Below, one piece after another: positions 51,882 through 61,447 of a stretch of DNA of 61,447 bases; the stretch's first letter is position 1, and the number at the start of each line of letters is the position of its first letter. This stretch comes from Variovorax sp. CF313 (GTDB taxonomy: Bacteria; Pseudomonadota; Gammaproteobacteria; Burkholderiales; Burkholderiaceae_C). The stretch lies in the NCBI RefSeq assembly GCF_000282635.1, contig NZ_AKIW01000072.1, positions 1 to 61,447 of the forward strand, written 5' to 3'. The position numbers and the translations under genes are program-made. A model generated the notes under the pieces. It was not told where the DNA came from and did not search any database. It worked only from the letters and a program-made list of their open reading frames with translations.

Positions 51882-53403
51882 AATACTGCTGCTTGGGCGC
51901 CGCGGCCTTCCAGCTGCGGCTGATGCGCCCGGCGCTGTCGATGCTTTCCAGGTGCACGTCGAAACCCCAGAGCCGGGCGACGTGCTTCAGCACTTCTTCC
52001 GCCCCGTCGTGCAGAGGCAGGTTGTTGCGCTGCGTGTGGCGCAGCGTCAGCGAGCGGTCGCCGCGCGTGGCCACGCTCCACACCTGGATGTCGGGCTCGC
52101 GGCTGCTGATGTCGTACTGGCGTGAGAGCGATTCGCGCAACGCGTGGTAGCCGCTGTCGTCGTGGATGGCGGACACCTCGAGCTCGGCCTCGCTCTGGTA
52201 GTCGCGGATCGAGAACAGGCGGAAGTCGCGCATCGTCTTCGGGCTCAGGAACTGGCCGATGAAGCTCTCGTCCTTGAAGTTGCGCATCGCGTAGTCGAGC
52301 GTCTTGACCCAGTCGGTGCCCGCGAAATCGGGGAACCAGCGGCGGTCTTCCTCGGTCGGCTTCTCGCACACGCGGCGCAGGTCGGTCATCATCGCGAAGC
52401 CGAGGGCATAGGGGTTGATGCCGCTGTAGGCGCGGTGGCCCACCGGCGGCTGGAAGATCACGCCCGTGTGCGAGCTGAGCCACTCCATCATGAAGCCGTC
52501 CGCCAGCTGGCCGCGGTCGTACATGGTGTTGAGCAGCGTGTAGTGCCAGAAAGTGGCCCAGCCTTCGTTCATGACCTGCGTCTGGCGCTGCGGATAGAAG
52601 TACTGTGCGATCTTGCGCACGATGCGCACCACCTCGCGCTGCCAGGGTTCGAGCAGCGCGGCGTTCTTCTCGATGAAGTAGAGCAGGTTCTCCTGCGGCT
52701 CCGACGGAAAGCGCCGCGCTGCATCGGACTCGGCCGCTTGCTCGGCCCGCCGGGGCAGCGTGCGCCAGAGGTCGTTCACCTGCTGCTGCATGTGGCGTTC
52801 GCGGTCGGCGCGCTGGATGCTTTCCTGCGCCAGCGAACGCTTCTGCGGACGGCGATAGCGGTCGACGCCGTAGTTCATCAGCGCATGGCAGGAGTCGAGC
52901 AGTTCTTCCACCGCATCGAGACCGTGGCGCTCCTCGCACTCGGCGATGTAGTGCCGCGCATAGACCAGGTAATCGATGATGGATGAGGCGTCGGTCCACA
53001 TCCGGAACAGGTAGTTGCCCTTGAAGAAGCTGTTGTGGCCGTAGGCCGCATGCGCGATCACCAGGGCCTGCATGGCCATGGTGTTCTCTTCCATCAGGTA
53101 GGCGATGCACGGATCGGAGTTGATGACGATCTCGTAGGCCAACCCCATGTGGCCGCGCTTGTAGTTCTTCTCGGTCGAGATGAACTGTTTGCCGTACGAC
53201 CAGTGGCGGTAGATCATGGGCATGCCCACGCTGGCGTAGGCGTCCATCATCTGCTCGGCGGTGATGACTTCGAGCTGGTTCGGGTACACGTCGAGGCCGT
53301 AGCCCTTGGCGGTAAGGGCGATCTCGGTGTGGTAGGTCTCGATGAGTTCGAAGGTCCAGTCGGAAGGGCTGGGCAGGCGGTCGAGCGCTCGTTCGGTGAT
53401 CAT
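51880..53403 (-). CDS. SpoVR-family protein
   Basis: Protein of 507 residues of the SpoVR/YcgB family (WTFELIETYHTEI opening, GHNSFFKGNYLF, QVMNEGWATFWHYTLLN, INPYALGF, and a cystatin-like C-terminal domain). Despite its name it occurs with PrkA and YeaH in non-sporulating bacteria; biochemical function is unknown. Its ATG overlaps the yeaH stop by four bases, so it is coupled to the preceding two genes. Confidence 0.93.
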   Translation of the reverse strand: MITERALDRLPSPSDWTFELIETYHTEIALTAKGYGLDVYPNQLEVITAEQMMDAYASVGMPMIYRHWSYGKQFISTEKNYKRGHMGLAYEIVINSDPCIAYLMEENTMAMQALVIAHAAYGHNSFFKGNYLFRMWTDASSIIDYLVYARHYIAECEERHGLDAVEELLDSCHALMNYGVDRYRRPQKRSLAQESIQRADRERHMQQQVNDLWRTLPRRAEQAAESDAARRFPSEPQENLLYFIEKNAALLEPWQREVVRIVRKIAQYFYPQRQTQVMNEGWATFWHYTLLNTMYDRGQLADGFMMEWLSSHTGVIFQPPVGHRAYSGINPYALGFAMMTDLRRVCEKPTEEDRRWFPDFAGTDWVKTLDYAMRNFKDESFIGQFLSPKTMRDFRLFSIRDYQSEAELEVSAIHDDSGYHALRESLSRQYDISSREPDIQVWSVATRGDRSLTLRHTQRNNLPLHDGAEEVLKHVARLWGFDVHLESIDSAGRISRSWKAAAPKQQY

Positions 53404-54692
53404 GATGCCACCCCTTCCTTCTTGAACAGGTCGCGGAACACAGGGTAGATGTCTTGCGCGTCCGACACCTTGCGCATCGCAAAGTTGGGCTCGACGCCCT
53501 CGAGCTGCTGGTATTCCTGCCACAGGTTCTGCTCGGTCTCGGCCACCTGCACGTAGGCGTAATAGCGCACCACGGGCAGGATGTCGTTGACCAGCAGCTC
53601 GCGGCAGCGGCCGCTGTCCTGGTGCCAGTTGTCGCCGTCGCTGGCCTGCGCGCCGTACACGTTCCACTCGCCACTCGGATAGCGTGCCTTGATGATCTCG
53701 TCCATCAGCACCAGTGCGCTCGACACCACGGTGCCGCCGGTTTCCGTGGCGTGGAAGAACTCTTCTTCCGTCACCTCTTGCGCCTGCGTGTGATGACGCA
53801 GGAACACCAGGTCGATGGTCTCGTAGTGCCGCGTGAGAAACATGTAGAGCAGCATGAAGAAGCGCTTGGCCATGTCCTTGCGCGCCTCGTCCATCGAGCC
53901 CGACACGTCCATCAGGCAGAACATCACGGCCTTGGCGCTGGGCACGGGCGTCTTCACGCGGTTGCGGTAGCGCAGGTCGATGGGATCGATGTAGGGCACG
54001 TGCCGCATGGTGCGGCGCAGTTCGGCAATCTGCTCTTCGGTCTCGCGTATTTCCTTCTGGATGAGCGCCTGGTCGGCCTGCGGGTGCTGCTTCAGGTGTT
54101 CGAGGTGCGCTTCGAGGCGCTTGAGCTCCTTGCGAGGCTCGCCGCCCAGCGCGATGCGGCGGGCGAGCGCGCCGCGCATCGAGCGCACCACGTGCAGGTT
54201 GTTGGGCGAGCCGTCGCTCGTGAAGCCGGCCCGGTGGCTCTTCCACTCGGGCACGTCGGCGATCTGCGTGCGGATGAGGTGCGGCAGTGCGAGGTCGTCG
54301 AAGAACACGCGCATGAACTCTTCGCGCGTCAGGCGGAAGACGAAGTCGTCCTCGCCTTCGCCGCTGTCGCCGGCCTCGCCGCTGCCGGAGCCGCTGCTGC
54401 TTCCTCCTTCGGGGCGCTTGATGCGGTCGCCCTTCAGGTACTCCTGGTTGCCCGGATGCACGTATTCGCGGTCGCCGCCGCGCGCATGCCCGAACACCGG
54501 TTCGGACACGTCGTGGCGCGGCAGGGTCACATCTTCGCCTTGCTCCAGTTCGCGGATGTTGCGGCCGCTGACGGCGCGCCTCACCGCTTCCTGGATCTGC
54601 CCCTTGTAGCGCCGGAGGAAGCGCTCGCGGTTGCCAATGGACTTGTTCTTGCCCGATAGCCGGCGGTCGATGATCTGCTGCAGGATGGCCAC
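53400..54692 (-). CDS. yeaH: YeaH (DUF444) von Willebrand A-domain protein
   Basis: Protein of 430 residues: an N-terminal basic/charged segment with a Ser/Gly-rich linker (GSSSGSGSGEAGDSGEGED) and a C-terminal vWA domain with MIDAS motif DVSGSMDE. Such proteins act as adaptors in AAA+-linked stress systems and here follow prkA by 48 bp and overlap spoVR. In E. coli the pair yeaG-yeaH is expressed in nitrogen starvation and stationary phase. Confidence 0.93.
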   Translation of the reverse strand: MAILQQIIDRRLSGKNKSIGNRERFLRRYKGQIQEAVRRAVSGRNIRELEQGEDVTLPRHDVSEPVFGHARGGDREYVHPGNQEYLKGDRIKRPEGGSSSGSGSGEAGDSGEGEDDFVFRLTREEFMRVFFDDLALPHLIRTQIADVPEWKSHRAGFTSDGSPNNLHVVRSMRGALARRIALGGEPRKELKRLEAHLEHLKQHPQADQALIQKEIRETEEQIAELRRTMRHVPYIDPIDLRYRNRVKTPVPSAKAVMFCLMDVSGSMDEARKDMAKRFFMLLYMFLTRHYETIDLVFLRHHTQAQEVTEEEFFHATETGGTVVSSALVLMDEIIKARYPSGEWNVYGAQASDGDNWHQDSGRCRELLVNDILPVVRYYAYVQVAETEQNLWQEYQQLEGVEPNFAMRKVSDAQDIYPVFRDLFKKEGVAS

Positions 54693-54740
54693 GATGGTTT
54701 CAGAGCTCCTTGCAAAAAGAGGACGAACGAAGGGTCGTCG

Positions 54741-56663
54741 TTATGAACTCTTGCGCACCCGCAGGTACCACTCGCAGAGCAGGCGGACCTGCTTGGCCGT
54801 ATAGCCCTTCTCGACCATGCGGGTCACGAAGTCTTCGTGCTTCTTCTGCTCGTCGGCGCTGCTCTTGGTGTTGAAGCTGATCACCGGCAGAAGCTCCTCG
54901 GTGTTGGAGAACATCTTCTTCTCGATCACCGAGCGCAGTTTTTCGTAGCTGGTCCACGCCGGGTTGCGCCCTGCGTTGCCAGCCCGCGCGCGAAGTACGA
55001 AGTTGACGATCTCGTTGCGGAAGTCCTTCGGGTTGCCGATGCCTGCCGGCCGCTCGATCTTCTCGAGTTCGGCATTGAGCGATGCGCGGTCGAAAACTTC
55101 GCCGGTGTCCACGTCGCGGAACTCCTGGTCCTGGATCCAGTAGTCGGCGTAGGTCACGTAGCGGTCGAAGATGTTCTGGCCATACTCGCTGTAGCTCTCG
55201 AGGTAGGCAGTCTGGATCTCCTTGCCTATGAACTCGGCATAGCGCGGCGCCAGCAACTCCTTGATGTAGCTGATGTACTTCTGCTCGACCTCCGGCGCGA
55301 ACTGCTCGCGCTCGATCTGCTGTTCGAGCACGTACATCAGGTGCACCGGATTCGCGGCCACTTCGGAACTGTCGAAGTTGAACACCTTCGAGATGATCTT
55401 GAACGCGAAGCGCGTGGAGACGCCGCTCATGCCCTCGTCGACGCCCGCGTAGTCGCGGTACTCCTGGATCGACTTGGCCTTGGGGTCGGTGTCCTTGAGG
55501 TTCTCGCCGTCGTATACCTGCATCTTGCTGAAGGTGCTGGAGTTCTCGGGCTCCTTCAGGCGCGTGAGCACCGAGAGCTGGGCCATCATGCGCAGCGTTC
55601 CAGGGGCGCAAGGCGCCTGGGCCAGCGACGAGTTGCGCACCAGCTTCTCGTAGATCTTGATTTCTTCCGAGGCGCGCAGGCAGTACGGCACCTTGACGAT
55701 GTAGATGCGATCGAGGAAAGCCTCGTTGTTCTTGTTGTTGCGGAAGGCCTTCCACTCGCTCTCGTTGCTGTGCGCAAGCACGATGCCGTCGAACGGGATG
55801 GCGCCGAAGCCCTCCGTGCCCTTGAAGTTGCTTTCCTGTGTAGCGGTCAGCAGCGGGTGGAGCACCTTGATGGGCGCCTTGAACATTTCCACGAACTCCA
55901 GCAGGCCCTGGTTCGCGAGGCACAGGCCGCCGGAGTAGGCATACGCGTCCGGATCGTCCTGGGCATAGGTTTCGAGCTTGCGGATGTCGACCTTGCCGAC
56001 CAGCGAGGAGATGTCCTGGTTGTTCTCGTCGCCCGGCTCGGTCTTGGCGACGGCGATCTGCCGCAGCACGGACGGGAAGCGCTTGACGACCTTGAACTGG
56101 CGGATGTCGCCACCGTATTCCTCGAGCCGCTTGACGGCCCAGGGCGAGAGAATTCGGTTCAAGTAACGGAGGGGAATGCCGTATTCCTTTTCAAGGATCT
56201 CGCCGTCCTCGATCGAGTCGAAGAGGCCGAGCGGGGATTCGTTGACCGGCGAGCCCTGAATCGCGTAGAAGGGCACGTGCTCCATGAGCTGCTTCAGGCG
56301 TTCTGCGATCGAACTCTTGCCGCCACCGACCGGACCCAGCAGGTAAAGGATTTGCTTCTTTTCTTCCAGCCCCTGGGCGGCGTGGCGGAAATAGGACACC
56401 ACTTGTTCTATGGCGTCTTCCATGCCATAGAACTCCTTGAACGCCGGATAGATCTTGATGACCTTGTTCGCGAAGATGCGCGAGAGGCGAGGATCGTTGC
56501 GCGTGTCAACCAGCTCGGGATCGCCGATGGCCTTGAGCATGCGCTCCGACGCGGTGGCATAGGCCGTGGGATCGCGCTTGCAGATGTCCAGGTAGTCCTG
56601 CAGCGAGATGACTTCCTCGCGGGTGCGCTCGTAGCGGGCGGCAAAGTTGCTGATCACATCCAT
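54741..56663 (-). CDS. prkA: PrkA-family AAA+/serine protein kinase (YeaG)
   Basis: Protein of 640 residues: an AAA+ domain with Walker A GPVGGGKS (110-117) and a C-terminal PrkA domain described as Ser kinase or Lon-like protease in different bacteria. The ATG at 56663 has GGAGG seven bases upstream; a GTG at 56669 is less likely. It leads the prkA-yeaH-spoVR operon. A 175-base leader and a candidate sigma-54 promoter lie upstream. Confidence 0.93.
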   Translation of the reverse strand: MDVISNFAARYERTREEVISLQDYLDICKRDPTAYATASERMLKAIGDPELVDTRNDPRLSRIFANKVIKIYPAFKEFYGMEDAIEQVVSYFRHAAQGLEEKKQILYLLGPVGGGKSSIAERLKQLMEHVPFYAIQGSPVNESPLGLFDSIEDGEILEKEYGIPLRYLNRILSPWAVKRLEEYGGDIRQFKVVKRFPSVLRQIAVAKTEPGDENNQDISSLVGKVDIRKLETYAQDDPDAYAYSGGLCLANQGLLEFVEMFKAPIKVLHPLLTATQESNFKGTEGFGAIPFDGIVLAHSNESEWKAFRNNKNNEAFLDRIYIVKVPYCLRASEEIKIYEKLVRNSSLAQAPCAPGTLRMMAQLSVLTRLKEPENSSTFSKMQVYDGENLKDTDPKAKSIQEYRDYAGVDEGMSGVSTRFAFKIISKVFNFDSSEVAANPVHLMYVLEQQIEREQFAPEVEQKYISYIKELLAPRYAEFIGKEIQTAYLESYSEYGQNIFDRYVTYADYWIQDQEFRDVDTGEVFDRASLNAELEKIERPAGIGNPKDFRNEIVNFVLRARAGNAGRNPAWTSYEKLRSVIEKKMFSNTEELLPVISFNTKSSADEQKKHEDFVTRMVEKGYTAKQVRLLCEWYLRVRKSS

Positions 56664-56849
56664 GGTCACGCCTCCATCAAGTCAGTGGGCTTTTGGCCCG
56701 ATGGCTTGCAGCAAAGGCCTTGTGCAACACTTGAAGGTTGCCTGCCCATGGCTGCATGCCGCGGAAAACTCCCTTACTACAATCTGCTAACAATCAGCAT
56801 AAAGCAAAGATTGAACCTGGCAAATCATTCGTAAATTCAGAACCACACC

Positions 56850-56865
56850 GGCAAGTAAAGTTCCA
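56850..56865 (-). promoter_or_regulatory. Candidate sigma-54 promoter of the prkA operon
   Basis: Read on the minus strand: TGGAACTTTACTTGCC. Compared with the sigma-54 consensus TGGCACR-N4-TTGCW, the GG (-24) and GC (-12) doublets are present at the right distance, with three mismatches in total. It points toward prkA, giving a leader of about 175 bases. Sigma-54 control matches E. coli yeaGH (family knowledge). Confidence 0.65.
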
Positions 56866-57185
56866 CAAAAAACAAGGAACTACTTTTCGGATTTCAGTTA
56901 AATTCAAAGGCTCGCGTTCCTAATTCTCTCCGGGTGAAAACACCTATGCCGGATGGCCATCGTCCGTTTTTGCCTTTTCTCCGGAAAAGCACCGTCTATT
57001 GAGCCTCGGGCTCAAAAAAATCAGACGTCTCCTGCAATAACGCGCGATCTGTCGTTTGGTTTATTGCACATCGAAAAAAAATATAAAAGCAATCCCCGCG
57101 CCGCTTTTCGATGGGCGGCTTGCGCGTGTTGGCGTGGGAAAGTTGCTTGGGTGCAGGTCGGCATGTCCCGCGAAGGGGCGGGAAT

Positions 57186-57200
57186 GCACCGCCGATGTGC
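57186..57200. promoter_or_regulatory. Possible NtrC-like enhancer site
   Basis: GCACC-GCCGA-TGTGC resembles the NtrC dyad (GCACC-N5-GGTGC) with one mismatch, about 320 bp upstream of the candidate sigma-54 promoter. The distance and match are acceptable, but a single site is weak evidence. Confidence 0.3.
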
Positions 57201-57254
57201 CTGCCAAGGGGCGCCACAGCGTCGGATGCACCAGCTTGCGGACCCCACATTGCA

Positions 57255-57275
57255 AAGGGCCGCTAAGCGGCCCTT
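57255..57275 (-). terminator. Terminator downstream of dnaJ
   Basis: AAGGGCCGC-TAA-GCGGCCCTT forms a 9-bp perfect stem, 73 bp after the dnaJ stop. A short T run (TTT) follows on the minus strand. Confidence 0.65.
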
Positions 57276-57347
57276 GTTGGAGTCAGATGCATCCGCCGGA
57301 GGTGAAGTCTCCGGGGTCGCATGTCGGACGGAAGAAGCGGGTCCGGT

Positions 57348-58487
57348 TCAGCTGAAGAATTCCTTCGCCTTGTCGAACCAGCCCTTGTCGGTCGGGCTGT
57401 GCTTGTCGCCGCCCTTCCTGAGCGACTCGTCGAGTTCTTTCAGCACCTTGCGTTGGTGCTCGGTGAGCTTCACGGGCGTCTCGACGCGCACATGGCAGTA
57501 CAGGTCGCCGGGGTAGCTCGAGTTCACGCCCTTGATGCCCTTGCCGCGCAGGCGGAACTGCTTGCCGCTTTGCGTGCCTTCGGGAATGTCGATGGCCGCC
57601 GCGCCCTTGAGCGTGGGCACGTTGATCTCGCCGCCCAGCGCCGCCGTGGTCATGCTCACAGGCACGACGCAGTGCAGGTTGTCGCCGTCGCGCTCGAAGA
57701 TCTCGTGCTTCTTGAGCCGGATCTCGATGTACAGGTCGCCCGGCGGGCCGCCGTTGACACCGGGTTCGCCGCTGCCGGTCACGCGCATGCGCTGGCCATC
57801 GTCGATGCCTGCGCGGATCTTCACTTCGAGCGTCTTGTTGCGCTTGATCTTGCCCTGGCCGTGGCACACGGTGCAGGGCTCGGGAATGATCTTGCCGCTG
57901 CCATGGCAGGTGGGGCAGGTCTGCTGCACGCTGAAGAAGCCCTGGCGCATCTGCACCGCGCCCGCGCCGTGGCAGGTGGTGCAGGTGATGGGTTTGGTGC
58001 CGGGCTTCGCGCCCGAGCCGTGGCAGGTGTCGCACTCGTCCCAGGTCGGGATGCGGATCTCGGTGGTCTTGCCTTCGGCGGCCTCCTCGAGCGTGATCTC
58101 CATCGCATAGCTCAGGTCGCTGCCGCGGAACACCTGGCGCCCGCTGCTGGTGCGGCCGCGGCCGCCGCCACCGAACACGTCGCCGAAGATATCGCCGAAA
58201 GCTTCCGCGAAACCGCCGAAGCCCTCTGCGCCCGGTCCGCCGCGCATGTTGGGGTCGACGCCGGCATGGCCGTACTGGTCGTAGGCCGCGCGCTTCTGTC
58301 CGTCGGACAGCATTTCGTAGGCTTCCTTCACCTCCTTGAACTTGGCCTCGGCCTCCTTCGAGGTGTCGCCGTGGTTGCGGTCGGGGTGGTGCTTCATCGC
58401 AAGCTTGCGATAAGCCTTCTTGATTTCATCCTCGCTCGCGTTCTTGGGGACGCCGAGGGTTTCGTAGTAGTCGCGTTTAGTGGCCAT
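57348..58487 (-). CDS. dnaJ: Chaperone DnaJ (Hsp40)
   Basis: Full-length DnaJ of 379 residues: J domain with the HPD motif (HHPDRN), Gly-rich linker ([21 protein letters not shown]), four CxxCxGxG zinc motifs ([32 protein letters not shown]) and two substrate-binding beta domains. It stimulates DnaK ATPase and delivers substrates. It follows dnaK by 108 bp, with a hairpin terminator in between that likely lowers its level relative to dnaK. Confidence 0.98.
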   Translation of the reverse strand: MATKRDYYETLGVPKNASEDEIKKAYRKLAMKHHPDRNHGDTSKEAEAKFKEVKEAYEMLSDGQKRAAYDQYGHAGVDPNMRGGPGAEGFGGFAEAFGDIFGDVFGGGGRGRTSSGRQVFRGSDLSYAMEITLEEAAEGKTTEIRIPTWDECDTCHGSGAKPGTKPITCTTCHGAGAVQMRQGFFSVQQTCPTCHGSGKIIPEPCTVCHGQGKIKRNKTLEVKIRAGIDDGQRMRVTGSGEPGVNGGPPGDLYIEIRLKKHEIFERDGDNLHCVVPVSMTTAALGGEINVPTLKGAAAIDIPEGTQSGKQFRLRGKGIKGVNSSYPGDLYCHVRVETPVKLTEHQRKVLKELDESLRKGGDKHSPTDKGWFDKAKEFFS

Positions 58488-58546
58488 GGCAGGTCGATCA
58501 GCGGATCAGGGGAGCAGCGGGAACTCGGGCAGCTTGAAGCGAGAAA

Positions 58547-58576
58547 GGCTGGAGCACCCTTTCAGGTGTTCCAGCC
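58547..58576 (-). terminator. Partial terminator between dnaK and dnaJ
   Basis: GGCTGGAGCACC / GGTGTTCCAGCC forms a 12-bp stem with one G-T/mismatch and a 6-base loop, 19 bp after the dnaK stop. On the minus strand it is followed by TTTCT. A partial terminator here would uncouple dnaJ output from dnaK. Confidence 0.65.
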
Positions 58577-58595
58577 TCGGTCAATGGACTGAAGA

Positions 58596-60533
<1,938 letters not shown>

Positions 60534-60575
60534 GTTCTTACTCCTGAAAGCCTGAAAAATATGTTGTTATGAACT

Positions 60576-60584
60576 TGTGGATAA
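60576..60584 (-). promoter_or_regulatory. DnaA-box sequence upstream of dnaK
   Basis: TTATCCACA (minus strand) is an exact match to the consensus DnaA box, 43 bp upstream of the dnaK start, in the grpE-dnaK spacer. Chance occurrence is possible. A weak sigma-32-like CTTGAAT just upstream is noted. Confidence 0.4.
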
Positions 60585-60645
60585 CCCAGCTCGATTCAAG
60601 GGATGGAGCGGGGATTTCCTGTGGGAATCTTGTGTGCCGCGCCGA

Positions 60646-61221
60646 TTACTTCGGCGCGCTGACCGTGACCAGCGCCGGGCGCAGCACCCGGTCGTTGATG
60701 GTGTAGCCCTTCTGCAGCACGCTCACCACGGTGTTGGGTTCCTGCTCGGGAGCGGGCACCACCGAGATGGCTTGGTGCTGGTGCGGATCGAACTTGGTGC
60801 CGGGCGCGGGGGCTACTTCGATCACCTTGTTGCGTTCGAGCGCGCTCTTGAGCTGGCGCAGCGTGGCTTCGGCGCCTTCGCGGATCTGTTCGGGCGTGGC
60901 GTCCTTGACGGCCAGGCCGGCTTCGAGGCTGTCGGTCACCGGCAGCAGGCTCTCGGCAAAGGCCTCGACGGCGAACTTGCGGGCCTTGGTGATCTCGTCG
61001 TCGGCGCGGCGGCGGGCGTTCTGCACGTCGGCCTGCGCGCGCAGGTACTGGTCGGCCAGTTCGGCATTCTTGGTCTGCAGGGCAGCGAGCTCGCCTTGTG
61101 CCACGGCCAGGGCGTCGAGCGCCTCGGCTTCATTGGCGGCTTGCGCTGCCTCCAGTTCTTCGGGGCTTGGCTCGCCTTGCAGCATTTGGGAATTCTGTGC
61201 GGATTGTTGCGGGTCAGACAT
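60646..61221 (-). CDS. grpE: Nucleotide exchange factor GrpE
   Basis: GrpE of 191 residues: an N-terminal variable tail, a long coiled coil ([49 protein letters not shown]) and a beta domain ([21 protein letters not shown]) that contacts DnaK. It removes ADP from DnaK. It is the first gene of the operon and follows a sigma-32 promoter and a small hairpin in the leader. Confidence 0.97.
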   Translation of the reverse strand: MSDPQQSAQNSQMLQGEPSPEELEAAQAANEAEALDALAVAQGELAALQTKNAELADQYLRAQADVQNARRRADDEITKARKFAVEAFAESLLPVTDSLEAGLAVKDATPEQIREGAEATLRQLKSALERNKVIEVAPAPGTKFDPHQHQAISVVPAPEQEPNTVVSVLQKGYTINDRVLRPALVTVSAPK

Positions 61222-61232
61222 TTTTCAAAGAA

Positions 61233-61246
61233 CCGGCGTGCGCCGG
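61233..61246. promoter_or_regulatory. Hairpin in the grpE leader
   Basis: CCGGCG-TG-CGCCGG is a palindromic hairpin in the 5' untranslated region, 11 bases before the ATG, in a ~40-base leader. It could affect ribosome access in a temperature-dependent way. Confidence 0.45.
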
Positions 61247-61268
61247 AAAACAAACGATAGCCAGCCAC

Positions 61269-61294
61269 ATGGGGCTGCTCTAAAGCTTTTCAAG
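61269..61294 (-). promoter_or_regulatory. Sigma-32 (heat-shock) promoter of grpE-dnaK-dnaJ
   Basis: Minus strand reads CTTGAAA-N13-CCCCAT-GT, an essentially perfect match to the sigma-32 consensus (-35 CTTGAAA, -10 CCCCATNT). It lies 48 bp upstream of the grpE start. Confidence 0.9.
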
Positions 61295-61347
61295 CGTAAA
61301 AATGCGGCCGAAAGGGCCGTAATACGGGTCGCGAAGTGGTTTTCGCG

Positions 61348-61447
61348 AGGGACACCGAGGAACCGGCTTCGCCGGGCCTCAGGTGTCGCCCCCGGTAGGG
61401 GGCTGGCGCAGCGGACACGAAGTGCGCGCAGCCTGGGGGCGAGCCCT
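61348..61447 (+). repeat. Dispersed intergenic repeat, copy 4 (long form, reaches window edge)
   Basis: Carries GACACCGAGGAACCGGCTTC, GCCGGGCCTCAGGTGTC, a CCCCC-loop-GGGGG hairpin, then GCGCAGCGGACACGAAGTGCGC and GGGGGCGAG. It is the closest copy in form to copy 1 at 12.5 kb and is upstream of the grpE promoter. Confidence 0.85.

Larger units (their letters stand above)
56664..57347. other. 684-bp spacer between prkA and dnaJ
   Basis: AT-richer than its surroundings with no convincing gene. It contains a candidate sigma-54 promoter for prkA (56850-56865), a possible enhancer site (GCACC-N5-TGTGC, 57186-57200), a dyad TTGAGCC-TCG-GGCTCAA (56999-57015), the hairpin CCGGAG-N7-CTCCGG (57296-57314), and the dnaJ terminator. 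A poly-A run (57075-57082) is present. Confidence 0.6.

Noticed and set aside
56999..57020. TTGAGCC-TCG-GGCTCAA with adjacent A run as a terminator
   Set aside because: The A run follows the stem on the plus strand and a T run precedes it on the minus strand, so no transcript would end with a U tract after it; kept only as a dyad.

Overview
The window is high-GC DNA from a betaproteobacterium, most likely a Variovorax-like member of the Comamonadaceae. This is an inference from the high-GC codon use, three orphan Bug-type (TctC family) solute-binding proteins, LysR/IclR-controlled catabolic modules, a cysteine-type intracellular PHB depolymerase and the grpE-dnaK-dnaJ order. About 97% of the sequence has a plausible assignment. 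I see no tRNA, rRNA, insertion sequence, prophage or CRISPR array.

Layout. 1-10.7 kb: the end of a siderophore locus. It holds the last NRPS module with a thioesterase, a TonB-dependent receptor with a signalling (STN) domain, an ornithine/lysine N-hydroxylase, a PvdF-like formyltransferase, a FhuF-type ferric reductase, a PvdE/SyrD-type exporter, and a FecI/FecR pair behind a perfect 9-1-9 Fur-box dyad. 10.7-21.7 kb: housekeeping and small metabolic units (FAD-linked oxidase, YihY, DUF962, thioredoxin-like, M20 peptidase plus Bug, MetY, CBS protein). 21.7-25.9 kb: a nucleoside-salvage unit (adenosine deaminase, Bug receptor, exported nucleoside hydrolase) opposite a LysR gene. 25.9-31.5 kb: phaZ, a GST, and an IclR-Bug-Rieske oxygenase unit. 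31.5-35 kb: a GbsR/MarR regulon with two matching operators, containing a methyltransferase, a membrane SRPBCC protein, a DCC thiol protein and a DUF4166-like gene broken by an internal deletion. 35-38.5 kb: a radical SAM (SPL-like) gene behind a perfect LexA box, a LysR gene, an unrecognised gene with a 12-codon leader ORF, and two AT-richer intergenic stretches. 38.5-42.3 kb: gnd and arsRBC.

43-50.4 kb is a run of ten same-strand genes with gaps of at most 39 bp and several 4-base overlaps. Its first six genes form the most interesting system here. A Rieske-only protein and a separate catalytic-only oxygenase that lacks the Rieske ligands are followed by a GST, frmA, an alpha/beta hydrolase and S-formylglutathione hydrolase, all opposite a LysR gene. 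The simplest reading is a split Rieske demethylase whose formaldehyde by-product is removed by the glutathione pathway encoded in the same operon.

51.4-61.4 kb: aroQ, the prkA-yeaH-spoVR stress operon with a candidate sigma-54 promoter, and grpE-dnaK-dnaJ behind a near-consensus sigma-32 promoter. Four copies of a dispersed, hairpin-rich intergenic repeat occur at 12.5, 13.9, 51.8 and 61.4 kb.
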